Below, piece by piece: positions 12,050 to 24,352 of a stretch of DNA of 64,000 bases. The position numbers and the translations under genes were made by a program. The notes beneath the pieces are model-generated. The model did no database searches. It was not told the origin of the DNA and saw only the letters and a list, made by a program, of their open reading frames with translations. The number at the start of each line of letters is the position of its first letter. The first letter of the stretch is position 1. The stretch is from Carettochelys insculpta (lineage: Eukaryota; Chordata; Testudines; Carettochelyidae), in assembly GCF_033958435.1 (NCBI RefSeq), contig NC_134138.1, forward strand, positions 209,941,298 through 210,005,297, in the 5' to 3' direction.

Positions 12050-12275
12050 TGGGGAGCGGGACAAGAGTGTGCACCCTACCCACTGTCTGGTAAGCACCTG
12101 GTGGGGTGGAACAGGACAAGTACCTATGCCCTGACCTGACTCTTCTGCAGATGCACCCCAACCTCACTTCCCAGTAAGTACTAGACAAGGCAGATTGGGA
12201 CAAATGCTTATACCCTATCCACACTCCTACAGGAGTGCTTCAACACTGCTTCTCAGTAAGCGTCTGACAGATGGG
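12050..12275 (+). repeat. Three-unit tandem repeat, about 85-90 bp per unit
   Basis: GGGACAAGAGTGTGCACCC, AGGACAAGTACCTATGCCC and GGGACAAATGCTTATACCC start successive units. Each ends in a CAGTAAG(C/T)(A/G)-type phrase (TGGTAAGCACC, CAGTAAGTACT, CAGTAAGCGTC). Confidence 0.5.
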
Positions 12276-12842
12276 GAAGGGCACCCATTTTTCCAACAAC
12301 TCTGGCCACTAATCCCCCACAACTCCTACAGGAATCCATGGCTAGTCCCATCACTTCATTTTTGAAAGCCCTAAGGGCTAGCGACAGGGGGAATGGGAAG
12401 AGGGCAGAAAGGGGGGGCGGGTAGGGTCTTATGGGAAGGAGACGTGAGAAGGTAGAGCCTGATGAGGCCTCATGCAACTTTCCCAGTGGTTGATGGAATA
12501 GTAGGCAAATCCAGGTTCCCCTAAGTTCCAGCTTAGGTACTCCATGCCAAACAACCATTGTCTACTTAGTGTTAGTCCCCATCACTGTTTTACGGAGGTT
12601 CTTTGTACTTCATTTCTGTAGCTCCTAGTCAACCTCTAGGTTTATGAGCCCAAGTTTCCTCTGCTCCTAGTAGCTACTCCCTCCAGCTTCGTGCTTGACT
12701 CTGTTGTCCCTCCCTCACCCCAATACCCATTGACTGTAGGAGGTGACTACAAAGTCCCTCCTCAAAACCCTCCTTATATTCAACTTCCTGTATTTATTCA
12801 AATCCAGACCACCCTGCATCAGCTCTAGTTAGACTTCATCTA

Positions 12843-12866
12843 GCCCAGCCCAGCCCAGCCCATCCC
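12843..12866 (+). repeat. (AGCCC)n short tandem repeat
   Basis: Four to five AGCCC units in a row, the last one changed. Confidence 0.8.
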
Positions 12867-14717
12867 CCAGGTGCATTCTATAAGGTTAATTGGCCTTTTT
12901 AACTTGCTCAGGCTTGTGTGATGTCAGCTCTCCATCACAAGATTCTACCCCCACAACCTGCCTCTTCATCATTATGGGGTTCTTACTGCCTACCTCCGCT
13001 GGCAGCACAATTCCTTCCAGAATAACGCCAAAATTGGCTTTTCTTCAAAGCATTGAGTCTCTACACCTTCTGAGTAGGGTACAGCAGACATGACTGTCTA
13101 TAAAGCACATAAAAATTGTTAAGCAGAAGGACCACAAAACCATCTTTGCCCTCAGCTGAGGCCATATTAAGGGTAGCAAGTAAGAGGCAATTTAAAACTC
13201 TTGTATATCTCTAATCTTACGACGAGAAAGAAAGAAAGCAGAGCATGTTTTTTCTTCCTAGTGTGCTATCTCAGGGTACAACTGAATGAATTTTGTCCAG
13301 AAACCAGTCTCATAGGATTATATCACTTGACTGTAACTTGTCAGTCATTTGCAGTTTGCTTAGAAAAGTATTGGGTTTATCTGCTTTGGAATACTCAGTG
13401 TTTGCAACTGAGCATGTGTGTGGGGAGGTGATTGTTTGTCTTCTAGTTTTGAGATGATATCGGAATAACCACCCAAATAACTATGGTATAAATCTTTGTT
13501 AGGCTACACTTTACTGTTAGCATTTGGCCTTCCTCTGCAATTACAGTTCATCATCCATAAATAGTACTTGACAGTCTATTAATTTTCCTCCATTATTGTT
13601 CACTTGAGCATGTAGTTCAAGCTGCTTTGGGATCCAGCAGGTAGTGACTGCTGTCATTAAAGTGGAGTTCCAACTTCCATACAACCCTCTCCTTAATCAG
13701 TTGCTCGTAACTTTCAAAGATAAATTCTATCAGGCTGAACATTTCCATGCTGTTTTAAGACTAAAACTGAATTATTTTGGAAGCATGAGTAAACTTAGTT
13801 CAACCCTCTGAGTCAAGCTAGCAAGATAGATACAGCACATTTTCTCCATGTGTCCTAAATTAAATTTTGAAGCATGCAAATTTCAAAAATGGCTAATTCT
13901 GCACTCTCCAAATCAGGTTGTTTCACAGATCATTGTGGAGGAAGGCAAAATCATTCATGGATAATGAAAATTCATTTTGTAATTGTAAACCTGTGCACAG
14001 TTAGTCATAAATTTGTTTAAAGATTCACTAAGATAGAAGCCTTGTTCATGCCTCCTGAGTTCAGGACAAATCTATTCACAGCTCCTCAGTAAAATCCAAT
14101 TCAGTTTAGGATCATTTAGGTAAGATTGCCTAAAATTTAGTAGCATCATTTCCTAAGCAAACTAGGAAAACTAAATACAGTAACTAACATTAATGCAACA
14201 GTCAAGCTGAGAAAGTAAAAACCTGGAAATCAGGATATTCCAAAATTAAGATTTTTCCTCCAGTTTGAGCTCTGTCACTTTCAACACAATAGCATGTTTT
14301 TACTCCTGTTTTCATCATAAAGTGTACAGATCAGCATTTTATAGTTGGTGTTGTTTAGTCTATTCTGGAGCATAAAAAGTACAGATTGTATGCTGGGGTC
14401 AGATTAATAATAGGATTGTTATTATTTATTGTTCATGTATAATGTGCTAGTGCCAAAGATCCCAGTCAAGATTGGAGCTCCCCTTTGTGCTGAGTCCTGT
14501 GCAGATACACATCAAGAAACAATTTCTGCCTCACAAGTCTTACAATCTAAACAATACAAAAACAAACAAAGGGAAACAGAAGCAGAAATTGGTGTATCAG
14601 ACAAGTGAGTCAAACCGTCTTGTTAGCTACCTTGTGCTTAAAGGGAGTGCTAGGCAAGGAAGAGGTAAAGTGATCCATGAAGTAGAAAGAAGGACAGAAG
14701 GTGAAGAGGAACACTAA

Positions 14718-15649
14718 TGCTTTGTCTACACTTCTAAGTTTAAAGTCCAGTTATGGCAGCATTGTCATGGCACTGGTGCTGGGAGAGAGCTTTCCTAGCG
14801 CCAAAGGTGAAAGTAAGCCGGTGTGTCCTGATGTGGTGCGCCAGTAGGAGAGTGGCCGGCTGGGGTGAGGATTTGTTCCTCCAGGGCCCGTGGTCTCAGT
14901 ACTGGATGGTTGGAGACAGAGAAGGCGAGGCTCCAGCCCTGGTGGGCTTAAGCCAGCACCCACAGCTCCTGTGTGGCATGGTCAAAGCATCCCCAAGCTC
15001 CAGTCCCAGCACTCAGTCAGCGCTCAGTCAGCATGGTCTCTGTCACCCTGGCCAGCCCTGGGGATCAACTGGCTGGGTATCACCACGGGCCCCACCACCT
15101 CAGCCAGCCCTGGAGATAATTGACTGGGCAGTGCAATGGCTGCACTTCCAGCCCCAAGCTCATCCTACACAACCCCACCCCTTGTCCTAAGTCCCTTCAT
15201 ACCCTAATTCCCTGCCCTGGACCCCCCCACACCTTCAGCCCCCTGCACCAACTCCTGAATCTCCTCGCATCCCCACCCCCTACTCTGTGCCCACTGAATC
15301 CCTACTCTGCACTCCCCTGTGCCATCAGACACACCAACTCCCTGCCTTGAGCTCCCCACACTCCACCCCATCTTTAAATTTATTACAGGTACTCTTGTAC
15401 CCTAATCCCCTCCACTCCCTGCCCTGAGGAGCCCCCGGGGAGATTGCGAGATATCAGCACCTGTAAGACATAGAACTTATGACATTTTACCCCTGACCAA
15501 TTCTGTAAGGAAACCACCTCCATGAGCTGAGATGCTCTTCACACGGGCACTCGACAGCACGGTAACTTGCTGTGCTCGGTGGGGGTGGGGGTCACACATC
15601 CCTGAACAAGAACCTTACAGCACCATAAAGTAGCAGTGTAGAGAAGCCC
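14718..15649. mobile_element. Candidate hAT-like non-autonomous element
   Basis: GCTTTGTCTACACTTCTAAG at the left and TAGCAGTGTAGAGAAGCC at the right could be inverted ends. The interior is GC-rich, then C-rich from 15160 to 15440. No clear TSD. Confidence 0.45.
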
Positions 15650-18059
15650 TGAGAGGATGGGTGAGACAGGAGTAGGAAGACGAAGGAGTAGGTAGGGTGA
15701 GATGGATGAAGAGGAGCATGGAGGGGTGGGTTAATGAGGAAGGCAGATGAAAGACTATAAAGTGAGGAAATGTAAATGGCTACTTAAGGTGCAGATCAGT
15801 GGAAAATCTTTTATCCTTCCTTTTCTTATTTATGGCGATTATTAATCTATGATAGATTCTGATTTCTAGAGCCAAAATATGTTATTTAATCTAAGGCCAA
15901 AATGAGCAAAGGCTTCATAAAAGCAAAGGAGAGACCTCTCAATTGATCTTGTCTGCACTACTTTCAGAATACTCCCTGACAAACTATTGCTTCCTGTTAC
16001 AAAAGTAAAGTATTACATATTCCTCCGGGTGTTGGGGGTCAGTAATGTTCTCATTAAGATTAACTAATAGCTCCTGCCTTGCCTTGGAACACTCTGTCTT
16101 ACGAGCTCAGTCAAAGATCTGTAGAGATAAATTAATTGTAGCAGTGGTTGTTTGAATTGAATTTGAAAATATTCTCACCTACCACTGAGAGTTGATGGTC
16201 AATGCCTGGAAAGCTAATCAAGGAAGCAATGATATGAAAGCTAATGATCTTGCCAAGACTTCATCACCCTGCTTGTAAAGCTCCGCTGTTGCACTGACTG
16301 GTAAAATTGTAGTAGGTTTTAACTGGGTTGTAATTGGCGAATAAATGCTGTAAAATGGGCATCATCAGTTGTGAAGTAACATCTTCTTGTCTTCTTTGTT
16401 TGCTAGAGTTTTATATTTTCAGCCTCAGTAAACATTCCCTGTGTAATTGCATTTCCGTACTTACAATGCAATCATTACCCAATAACCTTTCTACACATCC
16501 CTCTTCATCTTATCTGCTTCAGCCAGAACATACCCAAGGCTTTGCCTATCTAACAACTTCAAAAGCATCTGTAACAAGTCATGGAATATTTGGTTGTCTG
16601 TATGAACTACATCCATATTCAATATAATTAATGCCAAAATTTATGATCACTCCTGAAATGTTTTCTCCCCTCAAAATTGCTGCTGACTGATGCTGAACTC
16701 GTAAATATTTACTCACACCAGTTAAGTCATTCTCTGTTTGCAGCATGTTGTCAACAGACGCATGTGTGTTTTCTGTCTTAATAGATCTTTGAGTACACAA
16801 AATGAGTTTATTCGTCAATTTAAAAAGGCCCATTCTCAGTGCTGCTACAACTACAAATTGCCACAACTGATTTAATTAGTAAATGAAGAAATTCTTTTTT
16901 CAAATCACATCCTTTCACTTTTTCAACTGACACCAGAAAAATCATCTTTACCAAAACCAAAATTTTAACTTGCTTTTTTATTGGTTATGCTATTGTTCCT
17001 AAATGTCCCTTAATATAAGACTATTCAAGCCATACATAATAAAAAATAAAGAAGAGATGGTTCATGCTTGATATTCCTTGTATAATTTTTTTTTTAAATA
17101 TAGGTAGGAAAACAAGTAATATTTCCTTTCAAACATCAGCAAATGTAAATTCTGTGTTTTAATTAAGTGGAAAATCCTTTCTGTCTCCTGGATCCTCTTA
17201 CAGATGCAGAAGTCCACAGGCATAGTCAAATTGGTGTGGTCTTGTTGCATGGGGAAACAAAGGGAAAGACAGGTTTTAGGGAACTGCAGCAGCATTTCAC
17301 ACTCTATGTGCACCATGGAGCTGTGGAAGCTCTCTGAATGCTGTGGGAATAGGTTACGGACCAGGTGTTTGTCTGGTTACTTCACTAGTACATGGATCAA
17401 GCCACCATTGCTGTTTGTGGAGATGGAATTCCAAGGCATATGTGGCATATCCCTGGAGCTGGAGTAGCAGTGATGAGATGGCCTTATTACTGCTCCGTGG
17501 TCTTAGGCTGGGGTGTGGATTCTTTCCTCCCAGCACCTACTGAACACCAGCTGCTAAGACTGTGTGCTTAAGAATAGAATATAGGACAAGTTTTCTCAGT
17601 GCTTTGGCCAAAATGCAATTAGTGGATCTGCCTTTAGACTTTGAAGTCCTGGACTAGTAAGGAAAGAGCATCTCATGCTGCATTCTAACAATTCCCAGTG
17701 GTGACTGTACAGAGGTGACGCTCTTGGGATGTTGTCTCATAATTTCATAGAATTTATGGACAGGACTGATCATTAGAACACCTTGCCTGACTTTTTGCAT
17801 ACCATAGGCTTCTAAATTTCACTCCCTGATTTTAGGTAGGCCAAATCATTGAAGTCCTTAGAAGACTAAACTTCTGTGTGGCAGAGGTAGAGGACAAGAT
17901 TGACTAAAGTGTCACCATTGACTGAGGTTCCTGCAATGGCAAGTGTACCAGTACTCATTCTGGGGAATCTAAACATGTATTATTATTATTGCACCGTGCT
18001 GCACAGTCTCCAAATACTCAAACACTAATACGGTCACACTAATGTATGTGTATGTGTCT

Positions 18060-18310
18060 GAGGCAAAGTCTGCACTACCCAGAAGATTGACCTGCTCAGA
18101 TCTGGTTCAGACACATGAAATCAACTCATCAGAAGTTGGCAGTTGACCCCTGTATTCCTCACCATAGGGAGAACAACATGAGAAACTCTCCCATTGACTT
18201 TCCTCAGTGAGGTAAGCCGATTTCAGATAAGTCAGTTCTAGCTACGCAATTGCCATAGCTAGAATTGTGTATCTGAAATTGACTTATTTTCCTACTGTAG
18301 ACCTGGCTTG
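18060..18310. mobile_element. MITE with AGGC..GTCTGCACTAC / GTAGACCTGGCTT ends
   Basis: Imperfect terminal repeats enclose TTGACC, AAGCCGATTTC and a GAATTGTGTATCTGAAATTG stretch. The copy at about 25140-25435 has the same blocks in opposite orientation (AGGCCAGGTCTACC, GCATAGCTAGAATCGACTT). Confidence 0.6.
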
Positions 18311-19008
18311 ATAATTCATTATATTCTGTGGACTTAGGTCATTCACATTTAGTGAGAACTTATATTTAAGTGACATTTACATTAAGCGCTCTTGTGCTGC
18401 TGAATCCATAGCTTAGTCATGAACGCCATGTCAGGTGTTTTTTATCTTGTGCAAGGGTATGCTTCCATGGGCAATTATAATCTAATTAAAGTAATTAATG
18501 TTTATTCCCTGGGGAAATATTCAGTTATTCATAGGCATCTGAGATTTTCCTGTCTTTCCATCCTCACTATAATTTAAGCTTTGTTGAACACTTCTGAGAA
18601 TATTGAGAAATTATTTCTCTGACACCCTGAAGCACAGAAAAGGCCTATGGCCATGTTTTCAATGCCTCTGCTTAGAATTACACTGAATTAAAATGACTCA
18701 TATGTCTCTAAAATTTATCAGAGCTGAAGTCAACTTTTTGGGTCAGATTTTATTTTGTGTCCCTCTTATACTACAGGATGGTAAAGTTCTTCATATCATA
18801 AATCAGAGATTACACAGCCTGTAGCTTTCTACAGGCTGAGTCTAAAATTCAAGTGTATAAACATGAGTGTCTGAGAATACTAATATACTGATGGTTTCAC
18901 CATCTTTGTACAAGCATCGACGATGTTGTAAGGCTTCTATTAACAAGTTCTCCTTTGTGGTTAAGAAGAAAAATATAGAAAAAGTAAAAGACTGAGTTTT
19001 AAAACATA

Positions 19009-19647
19009 GTAAACCCTCGATTTAACAGACCCTGATATAACAGACTTTGGAAATAAAGGACACTGTCTGCCAACCCCCCTGTCCCCACCGTTAAATAAAT
19101 GCCAAAGACTCACCACAGCCACCACTGGGGCTGGTGGAGCTGCTGGGGCTGCCGGAGCTGGAGAGACCACTGCAACGGCTGGGGCCACAGGAGCAGGAGG
19201 CGCCTATGACAGGGTGCCTGCAGGAGCTCTTTTCCACCAGCCCCATGTGTGTGGAGCATGTCGGCACCTGACCGCTGCTGTCTGCAATGGCGCTGAGCAG
19301 CAGCCACAGTGTCGGAGGCTGCTGCCTGCTGGCAGGCTGGGGGCAGCCACCCTTCACCTTCTCACAGGCGGCTTGGAGCAGGGGGCTGGAGGAGCCGCAG
19401 CGCTGAGAGCTGCAGGAGGTAAAAAGAAGCCAGGCTGGCATCCAGCTCCTCTCCTGGTAATTGGGAGAGGGAGATGGAGGGGTGAGGGCAAGAGAGGTGA
19501 AGGGAAGAGGGGGCAGAGGACAGGAGTGAGTGATGGGCTGGGAAGGTCAATGCATCCTCATACACTATAACCATTCAGATATAACAGACTTTTGGCATTA
19601 ACAGACACCCCTTCCCCTCGTTAGTCCATTAAATCGAGGGTTTACTG
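19009..19647. mobile_element. pogo/Tigger-type non-autonomous element
   Basis: Left end AGTAAACCCTCGATTTAACA and right end TTAAATCGAGGGTTTACTG are inverted copies, with TA at 19648-19649 on the right. Both arms also share ATATAACAGACTTT. The 450-bp centre is GC-rich and not palindromic, with CTG/GCC-rich tracts. Frames there are composition effects. Confidence 0.8.
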
Positions 19648-20159
19648 TAGAAGAGATCTGAACAGTGATATAGCAAACTTCTTCATCCATTGAATGGCAA
19701 ACTACTGAGTGTCAAAACACTAAGTCATGGCTTTCAAACCCTTCTCTACTAGGGCCTGATTGAATGTCCACTGACGTCAATACACAGACTCCCACTAGAC
19801 TTTGCATCAAGAGTCTCTGTTTTTCACAAAGCCTGTTTGCCGGTAAACTCAGCGTGTTTACATGTAAACTCAGAGAACCTGCTTAAACTAGGAAAATGAC
19901 CCACCACTGACAGCAAGTATCAGCAATGGTTCCCTCTCCTGGCCTACACCATTACCACCAGCCTAGAGACAGGACATGGCTTCGTTTCAGCAAAGGCTTA
20001 ACACCGTGGTTCTCAGTCTTATTTGCTCATGGTTTCCCACCTTTGTGTCTGTTTATACTCTCTCCTGGCCTGCCACACAAACACGTATACCAAGACATTT
20101 GAAAACAAGATCTGTTTACTTACAGTGGTCAGAAATATGAAAAATCCACATGCCAGAAT

Positions 20160-20345
20160 AGCACTGTTAAGCCAACTTAAGTCCCATGTAGATACCACTG
20201 AGCTAGCAAAAGAAATTCCTCAACCTAGCTACTGCCTTTGGGGCAGGTGTATTACTTATGCCAGTGAAAGAGCCCCTCCCATTGGCGTAGGTAGCATCTA
20301 CCTTGGCACAGCTGTGCTGATGTAGCATTTCAAGTACAGACAAAC
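20160..20345. mobile_element. hAT-like MITE fragment
   Basis: The block CCATTGGCGTAGGTAGCATC, TGGCACAGCTGTGCTGATGT and AAGTACAGACAAACTCTC fits one arm of a TACACT-ended hAT-like MITE. Only this arm is clear. Confidence 0.45.
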
Positions 20346-20639
20346 TCTCAGTGTAAAAATCATATTCGGATTCTTCAATTATCACGTCAACATCCCAGTG
20401 CCACTGTAGAGAACAACCCTATTCTTCACCTGCTCTACTGTTTAAAATTCTGGGAATACTTTTGGACACTGAAAAACGGACTTATTTGATTTAATTTTTG
20501 CATATGTGTATGTGTTCTCTTGTGAACTATTCAACTGTTGAGCTTAATTGAGCTACAGCTGGTGCTAACTGCATATGCAGAGAACAGGGATTTACTGACT
20601 GATTGACTGTCTCTACCTTTTAACCTGGATAAAGACGTG

Positions 20640-21545
20640 TTCAGTAAGAGGTGGCATTTGCTGATGATACAAAACCATGGGGGAGGGCAGTTCAAAGGAG
20701 GAAGATAATAAATTGAATAGATTTAAAAACATGAGAAACCAGGTGGCTGATGCAGAATGCAGCAAGGCACACTAGTTAGATTATATTAAATCAAAGATTT
20801 CATCCATAAATCTCCAATTCAAGTTGAACAGAGTGAAAGACACAGAACAAACAAGAATTAATATTCCAAGGACAATGCAAACCTTTTTGGAGAGCAGAAT
20901 AAATTAAAGCCCTCTCACTTTGAAAGCCCTCCAGCTGACAAAGACTTAGTTCCATTGTCCCCACACCTCATCACAGCTGTTCAACAGACAGTAGACAGGG
21001 AGGGGTGTAGGCAAGTAGCGATGAGAAACATTTATTAAAAAGAAAAGGAGTGAAAACTAGCCAACAGAAGGAAGCAGAGAAATGGTTTTCATCATTCAAA
21101 AAATATTTGAAAGGATTAAAGTGTTCCTCCTGCTTCCCCCTCATGCCCTGGCAGTGGTCTGTTGTCCAGTCACAGGGTCAAATTCTTCTCCCTTTGCTCT
21201 TGCTGAGTACTTATTGCCAACCCTGGCATTTCAGGAAATAAAGCATTGCTTAACATAAGCATGGAGGACGGGATCAACCCCCCAATGTGGCTGGTCCTAT
21301 GCAGGGGAGAAAGAGCAAAAGGAAGCAGAAGGCTCGTCAGTTTAGCAGACAGTGTAACAAAGTCCAAGCTGAAGTGAGAAAATTTGAGACTAGAAATAAG
21401 ATCTTCATTTTTAAGAGTGAGAATAGTTGACAACTGGAACAACAATTACCTAAAAATATGGTGGATTCTCCATCACTGGTTGTCTTTATATGAAGAGTGG
21501 ATACTTTTTAAGAGAGCTGCTCAAACAGAAGTTACACTGCCTCAA
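20640..21545 (+). mobile_element. Old CR1 fragment (RT motif and 3' part)
   Basis: GAGGTGGCATTTGCTGATGA at about 20650 encodes a VAFADDTK-like RT motif C. Further on, GGTGGATTCTCCATCACTGG at about 21461 matches the 3' section of old CR1 copies. The sequence between is diverged and frames are lost. Extent is approximate. Confidence 0.5.
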
Positions 21546-21705
21546 GCTTAGTTACTTGGTGAAAATTCAGTGCCCTTTGTTATGCAAGAAGTCAACTTAG
21601 ATTATTATAATGGTCACTTCTTAAAATACGTGAATCTATAAAGCAGTGAGGTTCCATAGGCCTTATTGCTTCCTTATGAAATACACAAGACTCAAAATCT
21701 ACTAA

Positions 21706-21826
21706 ATCTCTCTCTCTCTCCCTCCCTCCCACACACACACACACAAAGTCCCCCGCTCACTTTTGCTCCAGCACCTCCCCTTCTGGCCTTCCTTTATCCC
21801 CCGCTCCCCAATTTGGAGTTGATTGA

Positions 21827-21861
<35 letters not shown>

Positions 21862-21862
21862 G
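21706..21862 (+). repeat. (TC)n, (AC)n and (GAAA)n microsatellites
   Basis: TC repeats and CCCTCCCTCCC are followed by an AC run at 21731-21746. A (GAAA)9 tract at 21825-21862 ends just before the MITE at 21872. Confidence 0.9.
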
Positions 21863-21871
21863 TTAGATAAT

Positions 21872-22306
21872 GGCTATGTCTACACTAGCCCCTAATTGTT
21901 CAAAGGGGCATGGTAACGAGCAAGCTCAGAGATGCTAATGAGGTGCTTCCATGAATATGCATCACCTCATTAGCATAATTGCAGCTGTGGCAATTCAAAA
22001 GTTCCGCTTTCGAATCATGCGCCTCTCATGTAGACAGGGACCTTTTGAAAGCCCCCCCACAGTCTTTGAAAGCCCCTTATTCCTAAAACCAAATAGGAAG
22101 AAGTGGCTTTCAAAGATTGGGGGGGTCCTTTTGAAAGGCCCCTCATCTACACAGGTGGCATGCAATTCAAAAGTGGCACTTGCAAATCGCTGTGGCTGCC
22201 ATTGTGCTAATGAGGCACTGCATATTCATGACAGCACCTCATTAGTATCTTCCGACCTTGATCATTACCATGCCCCTTTTGAAAAGGGGCTAGTATAGAT
22301 GTAGCC
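21872..22306. mobile_element. Palindromic Harbinger-type MITE, TSD AAT
   Basis: The ends GGCTATGTCTACACTAGCCC and GGGGCTAGTATAGATGTAGCC carry the subterminal motif CTAATGAGGTGC/GCACCTCATTAG and are flanked by AAT (21869-21871 and 22307-22309). It is the same family as 24385-24798 and 60632-61063. Confidence 0.85.
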
Positions 22307-22948
22307 AATGAAATCAGAAGTTGAAAGTTATCCGGGAATACTCAATAGGCATACCCTACCACATGCCAGGAATGAGGGTCAAGGTGGTAGCTGGAGATAA
22401 ATTTCCTCACAGCCCTTTGTCACAGTGAATATGATATGTAGGAGAAATTACCAATGGCAGCAATAGCACTGTGAATGTTTCACTAGCTGTTTGCCCCTTA
22501 GCATTCGAGAAACGTGCCATGAGTGAACCCTGCCTTAATTTTCCCTCAGCCAGGTACAGACCAAACTAAATAGACCTCTGTGTATCCAAGAATGCCCCGC
22601 CTCACACAAAAGACTACACACCAGGATAGCTCACAGCAAAGTGGAGGCAATTGCTGACAGGCAGTCCCCAGCACTGGCAACATAATATCTGTCATCCTCT
22701 GCATAACACTTATGGAAGCAAGGGTGAGGTGTGTAAAACGCAAAAGAGCAAGAAGACTGCGGGTCTTGCACCAATCTATGCACAACCAAATGGAAACTGT
22801 ACCATTAGAATCTGTGAGTGTTGTGAACACTTCCTGGTCCAGGTCTGTAAACCAATTACAAAAATCTTTACCCCAGATCTAGAGGTATTTAGTATTTCAG
22901 TGGGATTAGGCATCTATGAGGATCTAGGCCTTTATGCTCTTACTTTAA

Positions 22949-23174
22949 GGGTGTGTCTACACTAAAAAATAACTTCGAAGTAGAGCATCTAGCCATACCC
23001 TACTTCAAAGTTAAACTTCGAAGTAGGGCACTACTCCATTCCCAGGAATGGAGTAAGGACTTTGAAGCTGGACTCCTTACTTTGAAACAAGGGGAAAAAA
23101 TGTGTGTAGACTCTCTACTGGCTACTTCGATGTAGTGTCTAACTTCAAAGTTATTTCCAAGTGTAGAGGCACCC
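22949..23174. mobile_element. Harbinger-like MITE, 226 bp
   Basis: The ends are GGGTGTGTCTACAC and GTGTAGAGGCACCC. The interior is inverted-repeat and rich in CTTCGAAGTA/CTTTGAA motifs. It lies at the end of the first duplicate copy. The TSD is unclear (TAA/AAT). Confidence 0.75.
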
Positions 23175-23531
23175 AATGAAACACAAAACAGTTGCAAAGA
23201 AATTCTTATTTACCCAACCATTACTGGTTAATCCTACCCATTTGTTTCACAAATATGTTTAAAAATTGGCAGCAATTACAGTCACATCTTTGAACTGACA
23301 TGCAGAGGAAACAAATTAATTGCCTGAGTTCTGCTGGCTTTCAGAAATAGAAGATAGCTAGCAACCCCCGAACTGTGGAAGGCCCGACTGTGGGCATTGA
23401 GATACAAACCACCTACACTTGCACAAAAGACTATACACCGGGATAGCTCACAGCAAAGTGGAGGTAATTGCTGACAGGCAATCCCCAGCACTGGCAACAT
23501 AATATCTGTCATCCTCTGCATAACACTTATG

Positions 23532-23958
23532 GGCTGTGTCTACACGTGCCCCAAACTTCGAAATGGCCATGCAAATGGCCATTTCGAAGTTTACTAATGA
23601 AGCGCTGAAATGCATATTCAGCGCTTCATTAGCATGCGGGCGGCAGCCGCGCTTCGAAATTGATGCTCCTTGCCGCCGCGCGGCGCGTCCAGACGGGACT
23701 CCTTTTCGAAAGGATGCTGCCTACTTCGAAGTCCCCTTATTCCCATGAGCTCATGGGACTTCGAAGTAGGCGGCGTCCTTTCGAAAAGGAGCCCCGTCTG
23801 GACGCGCCGCGCGGCGGCAAGGAGCGTCAATTTCGAAGCGCGGCTGCCGCCCGCATGCTAATGAAGCGCTGAATATGCATTTCAGTGCTTCATTAGTAAA
23901 CTTCGAAATGGCCATTTGCATGGCAATTTCGAAGTTTGGGGCACGTGTAGACACAGCC
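23532..23958. mobile_element. Palindromic Harbinger-type MITE, 427 bp, TSD ATG
   Basis: The two halves are almost perfect inverted copies from GGCTGTGTCTACACGTG to CACGTGTAGACACAGCC, meeting near GAGCTC at 23748. It is flanked by ATG at 23529-23531 and 23959-23961. The boundaries are proved by the empty site in the neighbouring duplicate (TTATGGAAGCAAG at about 22707). A 3-bp duplication and the terminal match to the transposon at 8863 place it with PIF/Harbinger. Near-identity of the arms and many intact CpGs indicate recent insertion. Confidence 0.9.
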
Positions 23959-24352
23959 ATGGAAGCAAGAGTGAGGTGTGTAAAACGCCAAGGAGCAAGA
24001 AGACTGTGGGTCTTACACCAATCTATGCACAACCAAATGGAAACTGTACCATTAGAATCTGTGAGTGTTGTGAACACTTCCTGGTCCAGGTCTGTAAACC
24101 AATCACAAAAATCTTTACCCCAGATCTAGAGGTATTTAGTATTTCAGTGGGATTAGGCATCTACGAGGATCTAGGCCTTTATGCTCTTACTTTGCAGATA
24201 GAGAGAGACATGAGGAGATGGATCTTGCAGAAGCCTAAATCTAGCTAAATCAAATGTTAGCATTTGATGTTCTTAAATAGAATTGTTTTCCTAGTCAGTG
24301 GTGGAGTTCATGTCATATAATTTTCTTTTGATCCTAATGTCTATGTCTACAC

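Larger units (their letters stand above)
11118..18060. other. Largely unclassified non-coding DNA
   Basis: GC-moderate up to 12.6 kb and AT-rich after that. Apart from the tandem repeat, the AGCCC tract and the candidate hAT element, I see no gene. The minus frame 11275-11877 (200 codons) lies in GC-rich DNA and has no domain I recognise. Confidence 0.5.
22597..24199 (+). repeat. Local direct duplication: copies at 22597-22945 and 23411-24199
   Basis: The two copies share about 350 bp at high identity, running from CACAAAAGACTA..CACC to CTTTATGCTCTTACTTT. The second copy is longer only because it contains the 427-bp MITE. About 465 bp separates them, including another MITE at 22949-23174. 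Small differences (CpG transitions, single bases) suggest moderate age. Both copies are open in one frame for about 100 codons, but I see no known domain. Confidence 0.85.

Noticed and set aside
22651..22965. 104-codon frame shared by both duplicate copies
   Set aside because: Identity of the two copies explains the shared frame. Differences are not biased to silent positions as far as I can judge, and no domain is seen.
23536..24077. Several 63-108-codon frames, similar on both strands
   Set aside because: They are mirror translations of the 427-bp palindrome and of the local duplication, without family motifs.
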